From: Hyphomicrobiales bacterium
GTDB taxonomy: Bacteria > Pseudomonadota > Alphaproteobacteria > Rhizobiales > Rhizobiaceae
Assembly: GCA_026400435.1 (NCBI GenBank)
Contig: JAPLOZ010000045.1
Coordinates: forward strand, 1 to 64,000
DNA: 64,000 nt
Direction: 5' to 3'
Below, piece after piece: positions 50,663 to 58,216 of the stretch. The notes beneath the pieces were generated by a model. It was not told where the DNA came from and searched no databases. It saw only the letters and a list, made by a program, of their open reading frames with translations. The position numbers were made by a program, and so were the translations under genes. The number at the start of each line of letters is the position of its first letter. Within the stretch, counting starts at the first letter, position 1.

Positions 50663-51900
50663 CCGATCCGGCATCCTCGGCCGGCCAACTCGCTGTCGTC
50701 CTCAAAGGTTGGCCGAGATTGTCGGAGACCTTCATTGCCCAGGAACTGGTCGCGCTGGAGACACGCGGTCTGCGGTTCGACGTCTGGTCGATGCGTCACC
50801 CGACCGACACCAAACGTCACGCGCTGCACGACCAGCTCAAGGCACAAGTCCGCTACCTGCCCGAATACCTTTATCAGGAGCCGTGGCGCGTCTTGAAGGG
50901 ATTGGCTCATTCGGCGCGCCTTCCAGGCTTCCGCGCGGCGCTGAAACTCTGGCTCAGGCATCTCTTGCGTGACCCGACCCCCAACCGTGTGCGCAGGTTC
51001 GGCCAGGCCGCCGTGCTTGCGCGCGAGGCCTCGCCAGACCTCAAGTTCGTCTATGCGCATTTTCTGCACACGCCCTCGTCGGTGGCGCTTTATGCGAGCA
51101 TGATGCGCAATGTCGGGTGGGGCTTTTCGGCGCATGCCAAGGACATATGGCTATCGCCCGACTGGGAAAAGCAGGACAAGCTTGCGCGCGCTGCGTTTGG
51201 CGTCACCTGCACGGCGCTCGGCGCCCAGCACCTGCGCGGCCTGTCGAACGACCCTGCCAGGCTCGACCTTGTCTATCACGGCCTCGACCTCTCGCGGTTC
51301 CCCTCGCCGCCACCGGAGCGGCCGCCGCGCGACGGATCGAAGGAGCCGGTAACGATCGTTTCGGTCGGCCGTCTGGTCGAGAAGAAGGGCTACGACATTT
51401 TGCTCGAGGCACTGGCGGGCCTGCCACCCGACCTAAATTGGCAATTTGTACATATCGGCGGCGGCGACCTCTCCGCCACGCTCAAGGCGCAGGCAGAAAG
51501 ACTCGGGCTCTCCGAGCGGATCGCATGGCTGGGGTCGCGCAGCCAGAGCGAGGTCATCGACGCGCTTCGCGACGCGGACCTTTTCGTGCTGCCGTCGCGC
51601 ATCGCGTCCGACGGCGACCGTGACGGGCTGCCCAATGTTCTGATGGAGGCGGCAAGCCAGGAATTGCCCGTTCTATCGACCAGCGTGTCCTCGATTCCCG
51701 AATTCATCGAAGATGGAAAGCAGGGCATCCTCGTCGCCCCCGAGGTCGAAGCACTCACGCTTGGCATCGCCCGGATGATTTCCGATCCGCAGGCACGCGC
51801 GCGCTACGCGACCGCGGCGCGGGCACGGCTTGTCGAGAGATTCGGCATGGACGCCGGCATCGACACACTGACGGCGCGACTGCGCGCGGCGCTGGCCTGA
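50659..51900 (+). CDS. GT4-family glycosyltransferase
   Basis: A 413-residue GT-B enzyme. The acceptor half starts AVVLKGWPRLSETFIAQELVAL, a common opening in polysaccharide GT4 enzymes. The donor half has TIVSVGRLVEKKGYDILLEAL and the ExxxxxxE-like region GLPNVLMEAASQELPVLST. It likely adds a sugar to the lipid-linked or protein-linked repeat unit in the cytoplasm. It overlaps the preceding glycosyltransferase by four bases. Confidence 0.88.
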   Translation: MTDPASSAGQLAVVLKGWPRLSETFIAQELVALETRGLRFDVWSMRHPTDTKRHALHDQLKAQVRYLPEYLYQEPWRVLKGLAHSARLPGFRAALKLWLRHLLRDPTPNRVRRFGQAAVLAREASPDLKFVYAHFLHTPSSVALYASMMRNVGWGFSAHAKDIWLSPDWEKQDKLARAAFGVTCTALGAQHLRGLSNDPARLDLVYHGLDLSRFPSPPPERPPRDGSKEPVTIVSVGRLVEKKGYDILLEALAGLPPDLNWQFVHIGGGDLSATLKAQAERLGLSERIAWLGSRSQSEVIDALRDADLFVLPSRIASDGDRDGLPNVLMEAASQELPVLSTSVSSIPEFIEDGKQGILVAPEVEALTLGIARMISDPQARARYATAARARLVERFGMDAGIDTLTARLRAALA

Positions 51901-51902
51901 CG

Positions 51903-52997
51903 ATGCCAGGCATGGCTTTCTACGCCCCGATGAAGCCTCCGGATCACCCGGTTCCGTCCGGCGACCGTACGATGGCAAGAGCGCTCATGGCCGCGCTGAA
52001 CGGCGCGGTGCCGGGCGACATCGCGGTCGTCAGCCGATTGCGCAGCAGGGACGGGGCTGCTGACGCAACCGCGCAGGACCAGATTTTTGCGGCTGCGGAG
52101 CGCGAGTTCGAGCGTCTGTCCGCAACTACGCCGCCCGATGCATGGCTGACCTACCATTCCTACTACAAGGCGCCGGACCTGCTCGGCCCGCGCCTGTCGC
52201 GACATTGGCGCATTCCCTACGCGATCGTCGAGGGCACGCGCGCTGCGAGCCGGCTCACGGGGCCATATGCACGGTTCGCAAAGGCGGCCGAAATCGCTTG
52301 CGATGCCGCCGACGTCATCTTCTATCTGACGGAATACGACCGCCAGGCACTGGAGCGCGACCGTCCGGCTGACCAGAAGATTGTGCGGCTGCGGCCATTC
52401 CTCGCCGAAGAATCGCTCCAGCCCGTCATGGAACGGGAGCAAACCACTGATACGGTTGCACTTATTGCTTGCGGGATGTTCCGGCCCGGTGACAAGCTGG
52501 CGAGCTATGCGGCGCTGGCTCGTTCCCTTGCCCTCGTGCAATCGGATGGCTGGCAGCTTAGGATCATCGGCGACGGACCCGTAAGGTCAGAGGTGGAAGC
52601 TCTGTTCCTGCCGTTCGGCAACAGGATTGCGTTCGTCGGGGCGCTGGATGCGGGCGGCGTTGCGAGGGAGTTCCAGGCAAGCGATCTGCTTGTCTGGCCG
52701 GGTGTCGGGGAGGCGTTCGGTATGGTGTATCTGGAGGCCCAGGCGCAAGCCTGCCCGGTTCTTGCCGAAGACCGCGAGGGTGTCAGGGATGTCGTTCGCG
52801 ACGGGGGGTGGTTGACGCGGCCGGGAGACGAACGCGCCTATGCGAACGCAATCGATGCGCTCTTGCGCGACCCGGCTGGGCGGCGGTTGGCCGGCGCAAG
52901 GGCCCGGGCGCGCATCGCCGCCGATCATCTGCTGCCTTCCGCGCGTGCCACCATCGCGGCAGCCTTGCTGCCCTTGATCGGGGAGCGACGGCGCTGA
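51903..52997 (+). CDS. GT4-like glycosyltransferase
   Basis: A 364-residue protein with GT-B features. The N-terminal half starts MAFYAPMKPPDHPVPSGDRTMARALMAAL. The donor domain contains LLVWPGVGEAFGMVYLEAQAQACPVLA, the EAFGMVYLEA motif holding the two glutamates of the GT4 active site. The spacing of two bases from the previous stop shows cotranscription. Its stop overlaps the probable CTG start of the phosphatase gene. Confidence 0.85.
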   Translation: MPGMAFYAPMKPPDHPVPSGDRTMARALMAALNGAVPGDIAVVSRLRSRDGAADATAQDQIFAAAEREFERLSATTPPDAWLTYHSYYKAPDLLGPRLSRHWRIPYAIVEGTRAASRLTGPYARFAKAAEIACDAADVIFYLTEYDRQALERDRPADQKIVRLRPFLAEESLQPVMEREQTTDTVALIACGMFRPGDKLASYAALARSLALVQSDGWQLRIIGDGPVRSEVEALFLPFGNRIAFVGALDAGGVAREFQASDLLVWPGVGEAFGMVYLEAQAQACPVLAEDREGVRDVVRDGGWLTRPGDERAYANAIDALLRDPAGRRLAGARARARIAADHLLPSARATIAAALLPLIGERRR

Positions 52998-53590
52998 TCG
53001 TCGCGCGACTTGCGCTGATGCGCCACGGCCATACCGCGTGGAACCGCGCCGGCCGGATCCAGGGCTGCACCGACGAGCCGCTGGACGAGCAGGCGCGACG
53101 GCATCTCGCATCGCTCCAGGTGCCAGAGAGCCTGGGTGACGCCGCGGTGATGTCCAGTCCATTGGCCCGCGCCGTGGAAACCGCGCGAATAGTCTTTCGC
53201 CGCGAGCCGGCCATCGCTTCGGCACTGATGGAAATGGACTGGGGTCGTTGGGAAGGCCAGTGCGGGATCGACTTGCTGGCGCACGCCAATTCGGGCTATC
53301 GCCATATCGAGGAATGGGGTTGGGACTATCGACCACCGGGCGGGGAAACGCCGAGAGGCGTCCTGGCGCGTCTCCAGCCGTGGCTGGACGGGCTCTCGGG
53401 TCCGGTCGTGGCGGTGACCCACATTGGGGTGATGCGCGTCTTGCTTGCTCGGGCAACCGGTTGGAATTTTGAGGGCCCGCCGCCTTTCAAGGTGAAGCGC
53501 GACAGGCTCTACAGGATTGACGTCCACGATGACGGTCTGCTGGCACACGACGACCTGCCGGTTCGCCTGACAAGCGCGAGCGACGCATGA
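52994..53590 (+). CDS. Histidine phosphatase family protein, probable CTG start
   Basis: A 198-residue phosphoglycerate-mutase-like phosphatase. The phosphohistidine motif is LMRHGHTAWN (His11), followed by MSSPLARAVETA. The second catalytic His is in VVAVTHIGVMRVLLA. No ATG, GTG or TTG precedes the first beta strand in frame, apart from a GTG 62 codons upstream inside the previous gene. CTG at 52994 has GGGGAG eight bases upstream and overlaps the preceding stop, so I chose it. ATG 53018 would delete the first strand. In this operon it may dephosphorylate a sugar or lipid-phosphate intermediate. Confidence 0.75.
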   Translation: MIVARLALMRHGHTAWNRAGRIQGCTDEPLDEQARRHLASLQVPESLGDAAVMSSPLARAVETARIVFRREPAIASALMEMDWGRWEGQCGIDLLAHANSGYRHIEEWGWDYRPPGGETPRGVLARLQPWLDGLSGPVVAVTHIGVMRVLLARATGWNFEGPPPFKVKRDRLYRIDVHDDGLLAHDDLPVRLTSASDA

Positions 53591-54732
53591 AGCGCGTAAC
53601 AATACTGGTCACGCATCTGCTGGGCACCGGCCATCTCAGCCGCTCGCTGACGCTTGCCCGTGCGCTGCGCTCGGCGGGTCTCTCCCCGCAGCTCGTTTCA
53701 GGCGGAATGCCCGCAGGCCATCTCAAACCCGACGGCGTCGATTTTGTTCAGCTTCCGCCGGTGCGCTCGGATGGCACCAGCTTCACCAGCCTGCTGGATG
53801 CCGATGGCAACGCCGTGACGGCGGAACTGATGCGCGCGCGCATCGACGTCATCGAGCGGACGCTGCTCGACAACCCGCCGGAAATACTCGTCACGGAACT
53901 CTTTCCATTCGGCAGGCGCATCCTGCGCGACGAGTTTCTCGCGGCCCTGAAGATTTCGGAAATGCTGCCTCGTCGGCCCATGGTGTTGTCGTCCATCCGC
54001 GACATCCTGGCGCCGCCATCCAACGCCAGGAAGGCCGAGCAGACGGAAGCATGGCTGCTGGCACACTACCAGGCCGTGCTGGTCCACTCGGATCCAGGCG
54101 TGGTGCCGCTTGAAGCGAGTTGGCCGGTTAGCGACCGAATCGCCGGGCTGATCCGATATACCGGGTTCATCGCAGCGCCGCCTCCTGATGACTGCGTTGA
54201 AGGGGCTGACGGCTCGGGGGAAATCATCGTCACCGCAGGCGGCGGCCCGGTAGGCCGCAAGCTGTTCGAGACCGCGATCGATGCCGCCCGCTACGGTCGC
54301 CGAACATGGCGGCTGCTGATTGGCGGCGGCGACGCGGAGGCGTTTTGCGCCAGACTGAACGAAATGGCGCGTGGCGCCGCTGTAATCGCCGAACCGCTGC
54401 GACCGGACTACAGCACCATGCTGATGCACTGTGCGGCAGCGGTTGGCCAATGCGGCTACAACACCGCAATCGACTGGCTGCAGGCGGGCGTGCCAGGCGT
54501 ATTCGTTCCATTCGCCGAGGCCGGAGAAGTGGAGCAGACGCTGCGCGCTGCGTCGCTCAGCCAGCGCTATGGCTACGGACTGATCGCCGAGCAGGACCTT
54601 TCGGCTGAGAAACTCTCGCAAGCAGCCGAAGCAGCCGTTTCGCGCGGGCGTTTCAAGGCCGACGGATTGCAGTTCGACGGCGCGGCGCGCACCAGCGCGA
54701 TTGTCAAAGAGCTGCTGCAGGCGCGCGGATGA
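53587..54732 (+). CDS. MurG-like glycosyltransferase, paralog of the first gene
   Basis: A 381-residue GT-B protein with TILVTHLLGTGHLSRSLTLARAL (the GxGHLxRS loop) and donor-site motifs EIIVTAGGGPVGRKLF and AAAVGQCGYNTAIDWLQAGVPGVFVPF. The pattern matches the protein encoded at 49457, so the operon contains two related MurG-like enzymes. It overlaps the phosphatase gene by four bases and the deacetylase gene by four bases. Confidence 0.8.
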   Translation: MKRVTILVTHLLGTGHLSRSLTLARALRSAGLSPQLVSGGMPAGHLKPDGVDFVQLPPVRSDGTSFTSLLDADGNAVTAELMRARIDVIERTLLDNPPEILVTELFPFGRRILRDEFLAALKISEMLPRRPMVLSSIRDILAPPSNARKAEQTEAWLLAHYQAVLVHSDPGVVPLEASWPVSDRIAGLIRYTGFIAAPPPDDCVEGADGSGEIIVTAGGGPVGRKLFETAIDAARYGRRTWRLLIGGGDAEAFCARLNEMARGAAVIAEPLRPDYSTMLMHCAAAVGQCGYNTAIDWLQAGVPGVFVPFAEAGEVEQTLRAASLSQRYGYGLIAEQDLSAEKLSQAAEAAVSRGRFKADGLQFDGAARTSAIVKELLQARG

Positions 54733-55490
54733 CCGCCCGCTTTCCGGCGGCAGCCGCGGAGTTGGAGCAGTGGCGGGACCAAGGCAGGACCCTGCCGGTA
54801 TGGTGGCGCGACGACGACGCAATCGAGCCGACGCCGGCGCTGGAACGGCTACTCCAGGCCGCCGCCGGGTTTGGAGCGCCGCTTCATCTCGCGGTCATTC
54901 CCAAACCGGCCACTTCCGGCCTGGCCGATCGGCTCCGGACCGAGAACGCCGTCTGCGTCCTGACGCATGGCTGGAGGCATGCAAACCACGCGCCCACCGA
55001 CCGGAAAAAGGCCGAGTTCGGCGCAGATCGCCCGGTCGCTTCCATGCTTGAGGACATTGAAGCGGGCCGGCGACGGCTGGCAGGGCTGTTCGGGTCGCGG
55101 GCCCTGCCTGTCTTCACGCCGCCGTGGAACCGCATCGCGCCCGAACTGGTTGAAAAACTCGCCGGCGCCGGCTTCAAGGTCATCTCGACGTTCATGCCGA
55201 GGGTCTCCAGATTTGCCGCAACCGGCCTGCTGAGGGTCAACACGCATCTCGACCCGATCGCCTGGAAATCGGCGCGAGGCCTGCTTGATCCCGCGCAACT
55301 CGATGCGCAGGTGGCGCACGAACTGACAGCGCGCCGACTGGGACAGGCCGACAATGCGGAGCCATATGGCCTTTTGACCCATCATCTGGTTCACACCGAG
55401 CCGGTATGGGCGTTCACGCAGGCATTTCTTGCCCTGCTGGCGCAGAGCGGCGTGGCGACGTGGACTTCGCCGCTACACGAGGTCGGCTGA
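54729..55490 (+). CDS. Polysaccharide deacetylase-like (CE4/NodB-type) protein
   Basis: A 253-residue protein with the NodB-like barrel. VWWRDDDAIEPTPALERLL carries the acidic metal/catalytic motif, LTHGWRHANHAP the His pair (H80, H84), and VFTPPWNRIAPE the substrate strand. These are a variant of the usual TFDD and HxxxH motifs but in the right order. It may remove acetyl groups from the polymer. It is the last gene of the plus-strand arm; its 3' end overlaps the convergent cyclase gene by 18 bases. Confidence 0.78.
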   Translation: MTARFPAAAAELEQWRDQGRTLPVWWRDDDAIEPTPALERLLQAAAGFGAPLHLAVIPKPATSGLADRLRTENAVCVLTHGWRHANHAPTDRKKAEFGADRPVASMLEDIEAGRRRLAGLFGSRALPVFTPPWNRIAPELVEKLAGAGFKVISTFMPRVSRFAATGLLRVNTHLDPIAWKSARGLLDPAQLDAQVAHELTARRLGQADNAEPYGLLTHHLVHTEPVWAFTQAFLALLAQSGVATWTSPLHEVG

Positions 55491-56843
55491 AACGCCCTGC
55501 TTGCTCTTCCAGAGCACAATCTCGCTCTGGCTTCCCACGCCATCAATGGCGATCGTACTGAACTTCGGCATGTCGGGCGCGAGATAGCCCTGGCGGACAG
55601 CGGCGTCGTAGGTCTGCCGTGTCGCGACCGCCTGCGTGCCGAGCGTCTTGTTGGCTTTTTCGAGCTTGGCCGACAGATTGACGGTCGCTCCGATCACTGT
55701 CACCTCGAGCCGGTCGGGGTCGCCGACCGCGCCAAAGATGATCGGACCAGCCGCCGCGGCCAGTCCGATCCCTCCGCGTGCGATCGGCGCAAGCGAACCG
55801 TCATCAGCCCAGCTCAAGAAATCTTGGCGGATGGCGTCCATGGTGCGCAACGCATCGGCCGCATAGGTGTCGGACGGCCGCACCGCGCCGAAAGTCGCCA
55901 TGATGCCGTCGCCGATGAATTTATCGATGATGCCGCCGTTTGCCTGAATGATTGGAACGATCCGCCGCTGGTAGGATGCCAGCAGCGCAACCGCAGCCGA
56001 AGGCGGCATGTTCTCGACCAGGCGCGAGAAGCCGCGGATATCGACGTTCAAGATCGCGGCGTCACGCGCCCTGCCCTCGCCTGGCGCAATCGGACTTTCG
56101 CCTGACCGGATATCCTCGACCACGCTATTGTCGAAAAAGCGCGACAGCCGCTTGGCGGCCATGGTCTCCGTCGTGGCGCGAATCAGAACCGCGCGCCCTC
56201 GGTAGAGGGACAGAGCGATGACGGCGGTGACCAGCATCATGGCCAGGATCTTTTCAAGCTCCGCGCTGGGCAGCACGGCCTCGCCCGTCGCATAGCCCAC
56301 ATAGTCGCGCGCCAGATTGACGCCGGAGGGGTCGCTAAAGACAGCGTAGCAGACCATGAAGATCCAGCCGATCACAGCCGTCGCTCCCGCAACGATCACA
56401 AAGCGGGGATCGAACCGCAACGCACGCAGCGAAATGAACACGAAAACGAACATCACTGTGGGGGCCTTCAGATAGAAGGCGGGCGGCTGATCGAGCAGGA
56501 CGTGAAAGCGCCAGATCACGACATAGAGCAGCACCATGTCGAAGATGATCGAGAAATACACTGACCAGTTAGGCAGCCGCCTGCGTGTTGCCCAGAACAG
56601 TCCGATGGCGTTGACGACGAGATAGATGCCGATCGCGTAGGGTATGACGACGAAGCCGTCACTGCGAACACTCGACGACAGCAGATAGAGAACCCCCCAA
56701 ACCGCCGCGATCAAAATCTGCGCAATCTTGACGAGAACCTCGCCACGGTTCTCCTGCTCCTGGACGGCAGTCTGCACCTGGGTCGGCATGGCCTTGGTGG
56801 TTCTCGGCCCCAGCACAGGGATCAGCCAGCGCCGGTAGCGCAT
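55473..56843 (-). CDS. Membrane-bound class III adenylate/guanylate cyclase
   Basis: A 456-residue protein with six hydrophobic segments (about 40-215), a linker, and a class III cyclase domain (about 260-440). Metal-binding Asp268 (LNVDIRGFSRL) and Asp312 (KFIGDGIMATFG) are present, as are Lys308 and Asn389. The purine-specifying Asp/Thr position is Ala386 (VIGATVN), and the transition-state Arg is Lys393 (SAKLEK), so activity and base preference are uncertain. ATG 56843 is listed; GTG 56858 overlapping the upstream stop is equally possible. It is cotranscribed with an MBL-fold and a cNMP-binding gene. Confidence 0.8.
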   Translation of the reverse strand: MRYRRWLIPVLGPRTTKAMPTQVQTAVQEQENRGEVLVKIAQILIAAVWGVLYLLSSSVRSDGFVVIPYAIGIYLVVNAIGLFWATRRRLPNWSVYFSIIFDMVLLYVVIWRFHVLLDQPPAFYLKAPTVMFVFVFISLRALRFDPRFVIVAGATAVIGWIFMVCYAVFSDPSGVNLARDYVGYATGEAVLPSAELEKILAMMLVTAVIALSLYRGRAVLIRATTETMAAKRLSRFFDNSVVEDIRSGESPIAPGEGRARDAAILNVDIRGFSRLVENMPPSAAVALLASYQRRIVPIIQANGGIIDKFIGDGIMATFGAVRPSDTYAADALRTMDAIRQDFLSWADDGSLAPIARGGIGLAAAAGPIIFGAVGDPDRLEVTVIGATVNLSAKLEKANKTLGTQAVATRQTYDAAVRQGYLAPDMPKFSTIAIDGVGSQSEIVLWKSKQGVSADLV

Positions 56844-56854
56844 CGGCAGCCTGA

Positions 56855-57715
56855 TCACTTCTTGCCCCGGCCGGATTTCGCTGGCAGCAAAAAGTGCTGC
56901 CCCTGACGCACGGCGAACGAGTTCGGAAATACTTCCTGGGCCGCCTGCTCGATCGCATGCTGGTCGAGATCGCCGCGCATGTGCATGTGGTGGAACATGC
57001 CCCAGCTCTTGACGCCAGCCTCGGCACAAAGCGCGCCGCAATGCTGCCATGTCGAATGGCCGAACTTCACGTAACGCGGGTATTCCTCCGGCGTATAGGT
57101 TGCATCGAGCAGCGCCAGGTCGGCGTCTTTCGCCAGCCGTCGGATCTCGGCATCGCCGGCCGCGCCGTCATGCTCGAAATCGGTAAGGTAGCAGAACACC
57201 GCCCCCTTGCGCTCGACGCGATAGCCGACCGCGCCGTTGGGGTGGTTGAGGGAACCGGTCACGAGGCGCACGCCCGAAGATGGCTCCAGAACATCGCCCG
57301 GCGAGAACTTTCGATACTCGACATCCGCCCGCATGTAGTCCTTCGTGATTGGAAAATAGGGCGCGCGAAAGATGCCATCGACAAGTTGGTCGGGCGTCGA
57401 ACCGTCCTGCATGTGGCCGGCCCAGATGCGCAGTCGCGCCTTGTTCCAGAACGCCGGAAGGAAATACGGAAGCCCGATGATGTGATCGTAGTGCACGTGG
57501 CTGAAGAACAGGTCTATCTCCGTCACCCCTTCTTCCAGCAGCGCCTTTCCAAGCGGAATGATGCCGCTGCCAGCGTCGAGTATGATCACCCCCGACCCGG
57601 CCCGCACTTCCACACATGAGGTGTGGCCGCCATATTCAAGCGCGTCGGCGCCGACCATGGGGAAAGTGCCGCGCGCACCCCATACCTTGATGTCAATTGC
57701 TGGCGAGGGCGCCAT
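56855..57715 (-). CDS. MBL-fold metallohydrolase, possible cyclic-nucleotide phosphodiesterase
   Basis: A 286-residue metallo-beta-lactamase-fold protein with FSHVHYDHIIGLP, the HxHxDH metal motif at 73-78, later His in SLNHPNGAVG and Asp in YLTDFEHDG. A final His lies in FHHMHMRGD. GARGTFPMVGADALEYGGHTSCVEV resembles the MBL group that includes PDE-like and tRNase Z-like proteins. The context of a cyclase and a cNMP-binding protein makes cNMP hydrolysis an attractive but unproven role. It starts three bases after the CNBD gene and abuts or overlaps the cyclase gene. Confidence 0.8.
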   Translation of the reverse strand: MAPSPAIDIKVWGARGTFPMVGADALEYGGHTSCVEVRAGSGVIILDAGSGIIPLGKALLEEGVTEIDLFFSHVHYDHIIGLPYFLPAFWNKARLRIWAGHMQDGSTPDQLVDGIFRAPYFPITKDYMRADVEYRKFSPGDVLEPSSGVRLVTGSLNHPNGAVGYRVERKGAVFCYLTDFEHDGAAGDAEIRRLAKDADLALLDATYTPEEYPRYVKFGHSTWQHCGALCAEAGVKSWGMFHHMHMRGDLDQHAIEQAAQEVFPNSFAVRQGQHFLLPAKSGRGKK

Positions 57716-57718
57716 TCT

Positions 57719-58174
57719 TCAGGTCTTTGAGGCGGAACGCAGATTTGCCAGTTCGCTGGTGGTGCGCGCCAGGCGCTCGGCCAGCGAGCGCATGACCTCG
57801 ACCGTGACTTCGGGGAACTCTTTCAACAGATTGAGAAAGTCCTGTTTGCCGATCCTGAGCGTCGAGACGTCCGACACGGCGGTCACCGTGGCGGTGCGCG
57901 GCATGTCGCGCAGGATCGCCATTTCGCCGACGATGTCGTTGCGTTTCAGCCGCGCGACGGTTGCTATTCCTGTCGGCGTCCTGATTTTCACGTCGGCCTC
58001 GCCCGAAACCACGATGAAGGCTTCATAGCCTTCATCGCCCTCCACGCAGAGGTCCTGGCCGTGGGCGAAAAGCACACGGCTGGAGGCAAGCGCGAGCAGC
58101 TTGAGCCGGCGCGGCGCGACATTGGTGAACAATTCCACCTTCGCAAGCAGCAGTGCGTCTTCTTCGAGGCTCAT
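57719..58174 (-). CDS. Single-domain cyclic-nucleotide-binding protein
   Basis: A 151-residue protein consisting of one cyclic-nucleotide-binding domain with no DNA-binding or catalytic module. The phosphate-binding cassette reads VGEMAILRDMPRTATVTAV, with the Gly-Glu and Arg that hold the cyclic phosphate. The segment VEGDEGYEAFIVVSGEADV is the preceding beta-roll. A C-terminal helix (VMRSLAERLARTTSELANL) could mediate dimer or partner contact. It likely transmits the signal to the pseudo-ABC protein encoded just upstream (42-base gap). Confidence 0.88.
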   Translation of the reverse strand: MSLEEDALLLAKVELFTNVAPRRLKLLALASSRVLFAHGQDLCVEGDEGYEAFIVVSGEADVKIRTPTGIATVARLKRNDIVGEMAILRDMPRTATVTAVSDVSTLRIGKQDFLNLLKEFPEVTVEVMRSLAERLARTTSELANLRSASKT

Positions 58175-58216
58175 CGGGCCCTCCTGCGAACGGCCTTAAG
58201 GCTCATATAGTGCATT

